The notes below the pieces were generated by a model. The model did no database searches and was not told the origin of the DNA. It was given only the letters and a program-made list of their open reading frames with translations. 64,000 bases of DNA, taken from Ascaris suum. Its lineage: Eukaryota; Nematoda; Chromadorea; Rhabditida; Ascarididae. The translations under genes were made by a program, and so were the position numbers. Where the stretch lies: assembly GCA_013433145.1 (NCBI GenBank), contig CM024187.1, positions 2,682,826 to 2,746,825 on the forward strand, written 5' to 3'. Shown piece after piece: positions 49,501 through 59,831 of this stretch. Each line of letters opens with the position of its first letter. Position 1 is the first letter of the stretch.

Positions 49501-52500
49501 GGCAACGATGCAGCCACATCCCCATCGGAAGGAAGAGAGTTCCTCATTATAACATCCAAATTTTAGAACGCAGGCACAATGCAGATATAAACGACGTTTC
49601 GAAATACTTAGCCGAATTTTAAAAGGAGGATTGCCTCGGCTGAAAAGCTCAGTGTTGATATTATCCTCCGTTTTCATGCTTCTTATAAGAATCAACGCCA
49701 ACACCGGCATTGCCGTTAACTAAATGACTCTAATTAGTGAAGTACAAGTCAATCTGCCTACTTCATTGGCCATCAGCCATCACTGTTAAGTCACACAAAA
49801 AGAAAACAGTAACATAACGATGAACAAATAAAATACATACAGCTGGTCCCCTCTCGCTGACTGATGGCGATAGGTAGAGCAAAGTTTTGTCGTCATCTTC
49901 GATATCGGCTTCAAACAAACGCAGAAATATTTCCTTTTTCTGCAAGCGCGTCTCACGTAGGAACTTCCCAGGTTAACTTTACATGCGTAACAGAAGAGAG
50001 TAGTGAAATATTCCCGCAAGACGACCAAGAAATTACAATAGAAGGCGTTCTACCCAATCTCAACCCCCCTCCCCTCCTCCCTCCCTCCCATCCTTCTACC
50101 ACCCTTCTCATAAAATCAAAAAATAATCATAAAGCTTAATACTTTCAATGTTTCAAACATTACAAAAGCTTCTTTGACCTTTGAATTAGGAAGAATCGGT
50201 TTGGTTGTCCAGCAAAACCCCGCACTCTAACTTTCAAGAAGCACAAGCAAAAATCAATAGCATTAACTGTTGCTGAGGTGAATTTCCGTTGCAGTGGAAC
50301 AGGACAGTGCAAGTAGAATGCGAACTGAGAATTGCATTTCGTGACCTGAAGTTGAGGCAAAACAAACTATGAATTTATGCAGCATTATAATGAGAAGACG
50401 ATATTGCAAGCAAATGCAATTCCAAACTATTCATCTCATTTAAAAAAACTCCGAGAGTATCTTTAAATGAAACGAAGAGTAAAACAGCTCACCTCCGTAT
50501 CGTTAAGGTAATTATCCAAATTCCTCGCGAACGTATTGTGAGTGACTCTATCTGCTGCAAAAAAAAGCGACGACAATTTGAAGGAATGTTTTTTCAACCA
50601 TAAACTTCCTCTTTTAAGCTATTGACTAAATTTCTGTACCAGTGTATTTTTCAACTTCTTTATGCATAGGGTTTCAGATTAGCAATCCTGCATTGAACAA
50701 GAGGAGTGGGTTAAGGATCTTTTCAGAGCTTTTCAAAACGATGTCCATACCTTTATAATGAAATAAAACACATTTTGAGAGAAAAAAAAATCAATAATGC
50801 ATACCTTAAAAGTTCAATAACTAATATGAGGACTTAGTTTCTACCTCAGCTGATAAACAAGGAGTGGGAAAGAACGTTGGACGCAAGAAATATTGCTCTT
50901 CGTCTATGTTTTCCGTCTTTCCCATCCTCATCGAATTCGTTCGTTACCCCGAAACTAGGCTACGGCTTGAATCCTATTGCAGGATGGTGAAAGATGACAA
51001 GTCTATCGATCATCGTCGCACATATGCCCAAACACTTCAAAGTGTGCTCGAGTACGATACTTTATCAAATGAGTTTTTGGAGAATATATGTCATGCAAGA
51101 GTTCAGCCAATATCAGTTAAGTGAATACGTTTCAAACTGACTACGGTGAGAAGACGACGACGAACGATAATCATTCTTTCTTCAATTAGAGGAAACTTGC
51201 CCAATTTTCAACTAGCATCTGCTAACCAGAGAGGCAATATTTCGCACATACTCACTACTCAATTTGCAGACTGCATTTTTCGCTTGAATTCACAGATCTT
51301 ACCACCAATAATTGCAAATCTTCCTATCAATAACAATATTATTATGGCATTCAATTCGAGCATTTTACTACACTTTTCTATTTTTTAATAGGGGAATTAC
51401 CACAACCGCTTGTAAAGGTTTTTTCGCCTATGATGCTATCTCTTTTGATTCTAATATTATCGGCATCGGTTTTTATATGCATTTATCTGCAGCGAATTTT
51501 AACAAATTCTAAGCTTAAATAGGCAAAAATAGAGATTACGCTATCAAAATATTTAACAAACAACCAATGACATGAAGAATCTTGAAGAGTATCAGTGGGT
51601 TTTTCTTACAGGAAAATAATTTATAGCACGCACTACAATTGCGCATATGAAAGGAAGGGACTGTCTCAGTAACCACTTCGACTATAAGATTCGCAGATAC
51701 CAAGCGAACACGTCAAAACGCGACGTGTACAGAATCTATTCTTTTTCTGACTGCAATATTCCTACCATATGCCTTATATTATATCCTAGCTTAAACGTTG
51801 AACTATTTAAGCTTAGAATCACATTTAACCTCATTTTGCGACGAAGCACATTGTGTACAGTGTTCCGCACCGACTGCTGCACCATATTTCTACAAATTTA
51901 TCAATGAAAAAAACGATCACTTACCAATATAAGTGGATATTTTACCGTCATCGTCGACTCTTCTTTGCATGCCAATCTCTTCAAGGATCTTCTCGAAATC
52001 GTTTTGCGGTTCAATCCGTTCACCAATTGGCGCATCGCATATATCTGTATTCTGCGTTTGCGCGTAGAAACTATCAGTGCACGCCGGAACTCCTTCTCGC
52101 TTATGATCGATTCATCTGTCGCAAACGAATCACAAGGATCGGCCGCTGAATTTACTTCTCTTTTGTTATTTTAGAAATGATGAATTCGAGGAAGTGGATT
52201 TTTCATGTTTTTAGACTGACAGTAAGAACTTACAAATTTTTGAGATTAGCAAAACTAAAATAGTACTAAAAGTGTGCCTACTAGGAAGAAGAGAGCGGGA
52301 TTGCTTCTATGCAAAAATCAACGCATCAAAACATGGCAGCGCACCGACTTTTAGTTACTAAACAATTACTAAACATAACGCACATAACTGTGCCTTATAA
52401 TAAGTCCGCTGATTTTTTTATTCTCAGCAATTTTTCTCCGTTCCGAAACAGTTACCCATTTCCGTCCAACGTTTCCCCTTTTGGATCTCTCATAAATACA

Positions 52501-55203
52501 GGCGTTCGCAAATGTTTTCATCCTTGGTGGTCTACTTTTTTTTTTTTACTAAAACATTTCATTTCAGACATTTGCGTATTGAAAACGACGGTTTAAACCA
52601 ACAGAATCAGCATGCTTTCGTCTCACTTGATCACGATGAGAGAATGCTGGAGAATAAAGGGAAGGTGGAGAGGAGAGGAGGGGAGGAGAAGGCAGAGGGA
52701 ACGGAGAGAATGCCATTGGCTGCGAATATTTTTATGGCTCTAGATGAAGAAATAAATTCACGAAATTGCCCGAGGTCGCTTATTATCTTACTCATTGGTC
52801 GTAATAAAACTCTCGCTGCTCCTTTATGCTTCGTTTGAATGGACAAAATTTTCTTCCGTCTTGCGAAAAGTTCATTCACTTTCCTTGAAAAACGATTTAA
52901 CCCAAAGGACAACGAATAACACAGTTCCACTGATTACCTCTGATTATCCACCGTTCCCCTGTCAGCTCAATTTTAAAAATCTTCCACAATCCAACCATCA
53001 ACACAGCCTACATGTCTCACAAAACATCCTCATCTTTAACAATAATTAAATGCCTCATATATATATATATAATAAATATATATAAAATATATATATATAT
53101 ATATAATAATATAATATATATATATAATAATATATATACGCAATATAATTACAAAATGATTAATGTACTTTTTACTTGTTTACATTAACTTCTTTATACT
53201 AAAATATATTGCGAAGATAAAAACCACAACACCATGCTCAACTTGTCTATGCCCATAATAAAAATGTACCAAAAAGCTTTTTTACTTAAATTATAACTAC
53301 CACTATACATGACAGATACAGGATCAACACCAATTCCGCATACCGTATGAGATACACCCTCGCAAGCGCCATTCACTTACACCCCCCTCAACACCATCAT
53401 TGCTATGGCCCATGGCAGGACAACGACACGATGCGTTCTCACAAAAAAATTGCGAACAGCACCTGCAGGGGCACACACAGCAGTCAAATGATTCAAAGTC
53501 AAAAAACGCCACCAAAATTCTTACATCCTTTTGGCCGGATCGATGGCTGTTGTTATGCGACATTTTGTTGTAAACGCCACTTCATGAAAGTGTAATTTTT
53601 GTTCTCGATAAATGATTTTATTTATGCAGAAATGGAGATAAAGCGGAAGCTGCGTGCTATAATAATTTCCCCCGAGATTATCCGGCACCAAACGCAGATA
53701 GGAAAATGACCCTCTAATTATGTTGAAGGGGGAAGGGGGAGGGGGTCCCCCCGTAGGAAGTCCCCCCCTATTTTATTCATCATTAGGCTTATTATGTTCT
53801 GCTTGTCTCTTACAACCCCACCTAACTCCCCCCTCCTTTAACTACATATATTTATTATCATTGATAAAACCCCCCTCTACAATACCATGCGACCACATAC
53901 ATCCGAAATCGTCGTCGAAATCAGTATCCAGATCATCGTTATCAAAACTGGTCATCTTGCCACTGTTGTTTTACGGCCAGTGATAACTAAAAATGAAACT
54001 CGTCGACTTCATAACAAGTTTCCAATTCCATAGATAACGAAAATACACATGCTTCATCTCTTATTCAGAACGGCTGCGCTATTCGCCCATATTTTCACTA
54101 TGGCAGCTTTATCAAGCGAATTAGAATCACTGAGGCAGAATCCGTCTCAGATATTCAACTCCAAGAAGATGGTGATCGAACGATTCTTGTCCTCTCTAAG
54201 TTCAGGTTTTCCAATTTTGTGTGTTAAAATAAGATCTTCATGGAACTGAAGTTTTTAAAGCATATCGCTAAGAAATGCAAACAGTAATCTGGTAATTTTA
54301 AAAGGCAGGTATTCACTCGCTATACCCTCACTCCCTTCGATCTGTGCTTATGAAGATATCTGTTTCCTCTATGTGGAACAGGTGAGCGGGGGGGTACTAC
54401 TTTAGAAGAGATGTAGTCGAATGTGAAGAACTTGAGAGCAACCAAAATGTACAGAAAAATTGGAGCGCCAAGTTACTTGACAACATTTTCAGTATTACAC
54501 TGTTGCGCTTCATTTCAGCTCCTTAGACCTTTTTTTTTCTCCTTCCTCCTTTTCCCCTCTCTTAGGAATAATTCTGAATTGTTCGAGTGCAGCAAATTGA
54601 ACTTCAAAATCGATTAAACCTTTCCAACCGGACTTTGGGGTTTTTTTTTTCAAACCTTCCCGTTCTATAAGTGATACAATCAGTCTATTAAGATTCGCGA
54701 GAATTAAACACACATACAGAAAAATTTTGTCAAAATTGAGCGAATATTCGCTAAAAATTATCAAAACAAAAAAAAAAAAACCACAGTAAAAAAAAGATCA
54801 CAACAAAGATTTAAAAATGCCGACTACAATTAAAAAAAAGTGGAATATGCGGCAAGAAAGAAATCGAAATTAACTGAAGAAAAAAGAGTGAAAAAGTGGA
54901 GATTTGCAATGGAAAATATTGAATTCGGTGAATGAGAGGAATTTAGAGAACCTGAAATGACACATGGTGGAATCTTAGCATGCGTTTGCTGAAACATTGT
55001 AAAAGTGAACCATACCTAAATGCTCAAAAAAAAAAAAAAATTCACGCGTCAGTAACTCTATTATTTTTGAGGTGTGAAGTACAAATCGGTCGAGTTTGTA
55101 GTTGCTAGTAGGCTGAGATGACGTAAACACTTTTTTGAAGGTGAAGATCATTCGATACGTACGAACATACCTGAGATGATCGAGCACGTTTTGAGATGCG
55201 CAT
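28518..55203 (-). CDS. fcd-2: FANCD2 homologue (Fanconi anaemia interstrand-crosslink repair)
   Basis: FANCD2 pairs with FANCI and, when monoubiquitinated, clamps DNA during crosslink repair in the nucleus. Exons, 5' to 3': 55171-55203 (MRISKRARSSQ), 51925-52099, 50493-50554, 49841-49939, 49129-49220, 48683-48883, 47831-47952, 47378-47556, 46876-47056, 45185-45405, 44163-44272, 42189-42314, 39613-39723, about 38900-39040, 38343-38459, 37911-37987, 37283-37515, 35919-36062, 34972-35202, 34559-34740, 34438-34520, about 33800-33920, 33332-about 33600, 33021-about 33147, 32472-32595, 31481-31586, 30724-30869, about 30467-30513, about 30113-30280, 29108-29198, 28709-28855, 28518-28624. Landmarks colinear with human FANCD2: IIQSLPEILPN, FHVLVVLQ, IFYSNLARLL, FQIGLLKSRNLD, then GEEMK and an acidic tail. 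The K561 position is His. One-base frame breaks occur near 48834, 36018, 35919, 35005, 34695, 33452 and 28611. Joins marked 'about', and the exons at 46876-47056 and 44163-44272, are less sure. The start fits the human MVSKRRLSKSE. Confidence 0.88.
30998..31085. repeat. Minisatellite, 22-bp unit, four copies
   Basis: Consensus AATTTCAAGGTGAACATCAACT repeated at 30998, 31020, 31042 and 31064 with 1-5 differences per copy. It lies in a FANCD2 intron. Confidence 0.95.
35428..35800 (+). mobile_element. Possible solo LTR (GC-rich, promoter-like insertion)
   Basis: A GC-rich island in an AT-rich FANCD2 intron. It starts TGTTGGGCATGG, contains a TATA box (GCCTATATAAGCC near 35582), then a poly(A) signal (CCAAATAAAAC near 35717), and ends near GGTACAACG. 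U3-TATA-R-polyA-U5 order with TGTTG at the left and CAACg at the right fits a solo LTR. No target-site duplication was found and there is no second copy in the window. Confidence 0.4.
37801..37844. repeat. 44-bp palindrome (22-bp arms, no loop)
   Basis: The arms 37801-37822 and 37823-37844 are reverse complements with one mismatch (T against G, a wobble pair in RNA). Pairing extends two more bases on each side. It lies in a FANCD2 intron between the exons at 37283-37515 and 37911-37987. Confidence 0.95.
39919..39941 (+). other. SL1 spliced-leader-like sequence
   Basis: GGTTCAATTACCCCAAGTTTGAG matches the nematode SL1 exon GGTTTAATTACCCAAGTTTGAG with one substitution and one inserted C. The bases that follow (GCAGTCAGATG) lack the GT donor and Sm site of a true SL RNA gene, so this is not an SL RNA locus. 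It looks like the 5' end of a trans-spliced transcript copied back into DNA. It lies on the same strand as, and about 650 bp upstream of, the LINE remnant. Confidence 0.7.
40570..41663 (+). mobile_element. Decayed non-LTR retrotransposon (CR1/jockey-like LINE), 3' part
   Basis: Reverse-transcriptase fragments in shifting frames. Near 40759-40812 the frame reads SQGSVLGLILILLYVDDVSD, the conserved GSVLGPLLFLLYINDL block. It is followed at 40832-40846 by LFAND where active elements have LFADD, so a catalytic Asp is replaced by Asn. About 600 bp downstream, SVWNLLPADIDSS matches the typical C-terminal VWNSLPEDVV block of such elements. The copy ends in a short ATAAA-rich tail at 41646-41660. The 5' part is missing or unrecognisable. 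It is inserted in a FANCD2 intron in antisense to the host gene. Confidence 0.75.
42874..43140 (+). mobile_element. Possible LTR-like or promoter-like insertion
   Basis: It starts TGTTACCGAGTGACC and contains a perfect CTGTGATCACAG palindrome and a TATA-like box (AGATATAAATAGG near 43023). It ends near CTGCCGGTACG, an imperfect complement of its start. The arrangement is LTR-like, but no poly(A) signal or duplication is clear. It lies in a FANCD2 intron near an isolated plus-strand frame at 43588-43735. Confidence 0.25.
53058..53139. repeat. AT-rich imperfect microsatellite
   Basis: Runs of TATATA interrupted by AATAATA and AAATATA. It lies in the first FANCD2 intron. Confidence 0.9.
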
Positions 55204-55312
55204 CACCCTCAAAAACGTGAAAGACACACATTTGAGAAAAACTAGAAGGAAATCGAGAAACATAACACAATCCCCACACAATCTATAACAAAAAGAAGCA
55301 CAGCAGTGAACG
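55204..55312. promoter_or_regulatory. Putative bidirectional promoter of FANCD2 and a divergent gene
   Basis: Only 109 bp separate the FANCD2 start codon (minus strand, 55203) from the ATG of the plus-strand gene at 55313. The interval contains no obvious TATA box. Both 5' UTRs must be very short, or start by trans-splicing, and the two genes probably share a promoter. Confidence 0.4.
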
Positions 55313-57968
55313 ATGGCAATTATAACGATTCCAGCAAACTTTAAAAACTTAAATTTGGCGCCATTTTTGCTGGCTCAGGCGAGGATTGAAATGCTTCCGT
55401 CGACGCACTTAGACACAAGCGCAGGCGCACGTCTCTACAGGTATGTTAATTACACAAACATTGAAGAGTTTCGTTCCATCATTTATGAATTGATGCGTCG
55501 CGAAAAGTGAGGCAACCTAGTAGCATGAGGTGGTGAGCGAATCTTACGAGGACTTTGCAAATCCCTTCATCTTGTTTATGTGGGGATTGGATGTCTGCCT
55601 AGAAGCAGCACTCCAACAAAACGACTCAACGGCTTAAAATCCTAAGGACAACAGGAGCGTTAATTCTTCGTTGGGGGTCCGTCCTCAGCAAATGCCTTGT
55701 TGGTTTCAATTTGAGGGCGCCGTCGCCAGAAGTGTCACTTTTAGGAGCCAAAAAGAATCTGAGAAATATAGCACCTGGATAATTTTCTTCTGAAGTTTTC
55801 AACGTTCAGACTTTTCCTCAACGTCGCAAGCCGCGTTGCAAATTCAAATAAATCGGTAATACTATTTATTCCACGTAGTTCTCCAATTCTCATCACATCT
55901 TTCGATCTTCAGCCAATCTTCAACAGACACATTAGAAAAGCAGCACTTTTAACAAGCAGTTCGGAAGTTGCGCTTCGTCGTTACCTGTTTCGAAAATCGT
56001 CAAAAAAATGAAGTTTTCCTTGGAGTTTTTTTTCCATTGGTGAAATATTTTATACAGTATTCTTTAAAACCTACCGTTATTTGTTTGCTTGTAACCCCAC
56101 TTCAATTCATCATTTTCCATGGACCGTCTCTTTCAATGACATATTTCTCGGCAAACTGCAAACGTTATAACCCCTATATTGACTCATCATCCCTTAACCT
56201 TCTGAATCCACGTCAAATTTAAGCGCACGCCTTGAATTGGCAAACACTGGATTTATATTATTTGTCTTACGGGAAACTTGTTTGGAAAGTTGCCAGCAGG
56301 TTGAAGAAAACGGAGCATGGATGAACATATCCTACTACTCACTTAGGCCCATCAATTTTTCTCAAATATAGCCCTTGCCCTTATTTTTGTCTCGATTAAA
56401 CATTCATCCAGAAATCTGCGATCGCTAGAGGACCCCTCTAAGTCCCCTATCGAACATACGCCCATTTCGGACAAGGATATACGATGCGCTATTTAATGCA
56501 TAACTTGTAGTCTGAACCTTGCAGGACGTTGTCTTTTATTTCGTCTTGAATAAAAGGAACAGGATAAGCAAAGATGCAAATTGCTTATTGCCGGAATTTC
56601 CAGCGAACATGCAATATACGACTACAAAAACGAGCATCACATGGAGTTCAGAGTTTGGATAACGCGAGCAGTGAAGTTTCTAAGGTGTCCATAAAACGAC
56701 CCCGACATCCGAGTTTGGTACGATATAGTATGGTACTTAGGGATACAGTAAAGTGTTGAAAAGCAGAATAGAAGCCGACATATTAGAATCAAAGCACAAA
56801 ATATCAGCGGTAGTAATAATAATAACTTTATTCGCAAGAAATAAAGTAGGAAACACTCGAAACTTCGATTAGCGAATAATAATACGTGGACAAATAAATG
56901 CAGTAATTCGAAAAATATGACTATGCAGTTAGATGATAGTGATGATTGCTGAAGATGGATAGCAGAATCGCACTTATCATAGTTTTACTCGACGCTTCGG
57001 CATCGCATCGTATGCCATCATCAGAAGTAGATTTTCAAGACCGCAAAAAAGTCAAAACGTCGAGTGAAAGTGTTGACATCTACTCTTATGTTAATTAAGA
57101 TCTGCATCTAATACAAGAAAGACCACACCTATGATTACGATTATGCTATTTAGAACTTGTTTTGAGTCATATAAAAGCGCAAAATCAATTAATTCCGATC
57201 CGAATAGAGCCGACACTTTCATAGAGTTCTTTTCTCATATTAAATTTGATATACGATTTATGCTAATAATTATTAATTTAATAAAATTTAATGGTTATTA
57301 TTCCACCTTGGTTAGGTACTGCAAGCGCAGACTTCTCAGGGCAACGCCATAGGTTAAAAAAAACCTAATTTCGCAAATCCCATTAGTTATAAGTAAGTGC
57401 TGCGCGCTTGAGTAAAACTTCGTTGAGAGAGTTCATATGCTTTACTAAACTCAGTAGCCCTATGAATTCAATCAACGTTTTTGGTTCCATTGTTTTTGAT
57501 GAATAATCCCATGCGCAGGGGTAGAGGCGGAGGCGAAAATGGGAATTTCTTCTTCACTGCGTAAAACACTGGGAATGTGTGTGCTCACCTACTCATTTAC
57601 CTTGAGGGAGGGGAAGGGGGAGGGGAGGGAAGAGGGGGACGTAAATCTTCCTAAAGGGACTTCTCAATGATTCCGCTGTAAGGTGTTCTAAATAAAACTG
57701 GAAGAAAAAGCTCATTTAAATCCGGAAATTGTATTAGCAAACACTCCCCTGCGCACCTGAAGTTTTGTAAATTACAAATGAAAACTGTGATAGAGAAAGA
57801 CGGTGCATTATATGACAAAAGTGGAAATTACTGGTATGTCCTTTGTTTTTTGTATGGTCTACTTGCCGCGATCATTGGGGTCTTGGTCTCGGGCATGGAT
57901 GTTGATATTTTTTTAGCCGGTTGTGGTTTGTTCCGGCACATACGAATTATGGCTTTCCTGATGAGTGA
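55313..57968 (+). CDS. Unrecognised short gene divergent from FANCD2
   Basis: Exon 1 (55313-55440) starts at ATG, reads MAIITIPANFKNLNLAPFLL and ends at a strong donor (CTACAG|GTATGT). Exon 2 (56604-56684, acceptor AATTTCCAG) keeps the phase and reads EHAIYDYKNEHHMEFRVWIT, which looks coding. A third exon after a good acceptor (TATTTTTTTAG at 57916) would keep the phase and read RLWFVPAHTNYGFPDE then stop at 57966-57968, giving about 86 residues. A competing frame through the third exon (GLFRHIRIMAFLMSEIDSNK) ends at a strong donor, 58008|GTAATA. I recognise no family. Exons 1 and 2 are supported by splice sites and phase; exon 3 is tentative. Confidence 0.4.
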
Positions 57969-58122
57969 GATAGATTCGAATAAGGATGTAATGCGAAGAA
58001 ATTTGCAGGTAATAAGGGAACACTTCAATTATCCTTTAGTATTTGAATGGAAAACAACAAGAATTATTAAGTTCGATTTAGTTTTTTCAATGCATCGGTC
58101 ATTCTTTACATCAGGAGTTAAT

Positions 58123-59831
58123 TTAAGAAGCACGAATTTTACATACGTATCCTTGTGGTTGTGTCCATATATAATTGCAGCCAGCATCATCCCATAGACC
58201 TGATAGATCTATGTAGTTGACCAAGACGCATGTGACATTTAAACCGCAACATAGATCCGGCTGAGTGATTCTCCAGTTGGTGAAAGTCGGTATATCGCCA
58301 TTCGACAATCGCCAGGTGCCATTAACTTTGGTTGAGTCCAATCCAGTATCTGTAGGCCCCACGTTTGAGTGTTAATTCTGTAATAATTGGTGTGACTTGG
58401 CGCCCTTTTCTTTCCAAACTTTTAGATGAAGTTCTATTTAGCAAAACCTCCTCGACCTCTTTTTTGCATTATATTTAAGGCTGAGATGCTCCAGACATAC
58501 AGCTACTTCAATTTTTAAACATCTGTGACGCAAACAGGTTGACGGAATCATAGACGCTTTAACGAGCTAAACTGGGTTTTTCTCATGTTGACAGCATAAA
58601 GAAATGACCGTTAACAAAGAGCTGCTCCTCCTTCGATGTTATCCATGCGAGCTTCGCCCGAATCCTCCGCATTAAGTTGCTTGCATCGTCAAACGTAGTC
58701 TGACCCGGCATCTTAATTTCATTTATACATTAAGTAAAAATGACTAATATAAGGGCATAGGGTTTGAAAACGTACAAAAATGGAGCAATTTATGTTCTTT
58801 GCTCATCTAAGTGGTTATCCGTGCGAAAGAGAATCGACTAAAGTGAAAGAACGAGGGCCATCATCGAGGTACATCTGGAAGATAGTGTTTGTGAACGGAT
58901 TGCACTGAAACGGTATATTGGCGAGTGGTAAGCGAATCATTCAAAAAATTTACGTGGCCGCACTCTCGAGAAAATACGTTTCATTAGAGTCCATAACGAA
59001 TGTTGTGCAGAACAAAATCAAACGAATAATAGGCGTTAACAATACTATCTACCATATAGCGTTTTAACGTATAACAAACGAATTTATTACAAAAGCACTT
59101 ATTACAAATTCATTTTGGCATTAAAAAATAAAAATTCTTCGAAAATATATTTGTTCTTCTATAAAAATATTGAATGCTTGAAGCTTCTTAATATAAAAAA
59201 AAAAAAACGAAAATATTTCTAGAGTAATTAACCACGAATCAACCATAACTTCAGCTGTAAGTTTTCCAGCTCAATATTGAAATATTTTTCTGTTCTTACA
59301 AGCATTTATATGTTTCAAATATTGAACAAAAAGAAGGTATGAATGCATCTAGAATCGAAGACAGCCGAGCAGTAATTTCGCACCTTTGAGCTGTTTAACA
59401 TTAGCTTATGAGAATTAAATGCTTCAAACTGTTGTTTATGCATGAAAGCTTTTCCAGCATAGTTCAAGTTCAATCAACTCCAATTAGCTCCAGCTAGCGT
59501 TCATTTGTGGTGCATCTTGCCGTATAAGTATGGTGTAAAGTTTGACAGCACTTTCCAGCATTTGGAGCGAGAAATACTCTTCAAAGGCGAGAAATGCTCG
59601 TAATGTTGTTTGATAACATTAATGCATCCCAATTTTGAAATGTATTTTCTATGTGCCCGGCCTGTCGGTTCAATTTAAAGCTAGGTAAAACGAAATGAGT
59701 ACTAATGAAGCGAACTTAACGATAAAATCCAAACGCTTATTTCTTATTATTGTTAAGATATTGTAAGTAAACACTTACTGCAAGATAGCACCACATATCT
59801 CGTATCGTCCATCCTCTAGAGCATGTCGCTG
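58123..59831 (-). CDS. C-type lectin-domain protein (CTLD), partial
   Basis: Nematode CTLD proteins are mostly secreted and bind glycans or act in immunity. Three exons are visible. The exon at 59779-59831 reads ATCSRGWTIRDMWCYLA, the usual CTLD start with its first disulphide pair. The exon at about 58609-58699 reads TTFDDASNL then AKLAWITSKEEQLFVN. The exon at 58123-58349 reads NGTWRLSNGD, FTNWRITQPD and SGLWDDAGCNY to VCKIRAS and TAA 58123-58125. A second frame across its start reads YWIGLN, the conserved CTLD strand, so the frame probably breaks at an A-run near 58335. The expected Cys after SNL is also out of frame by one base. The signal-peptide exon was not found; it should lie above 59831. 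Confidence 0.75.

Noticed and set aside
50160..50360. Open minus-strand frame after a TTCAG acceptor between two FANCD2 exons
   Set aside because: It is phase-compatible, but the exons on either side (50493-50554 and 49841-49939) already align to human FANCD2 with almost no gap, so this segment would be an unexplained insertion.
50864..51124. 86-codon plus-strand frame
   Set aside because: No splice sites, no family similarity, and it lies in a FANCD2 intron; treated as chance.
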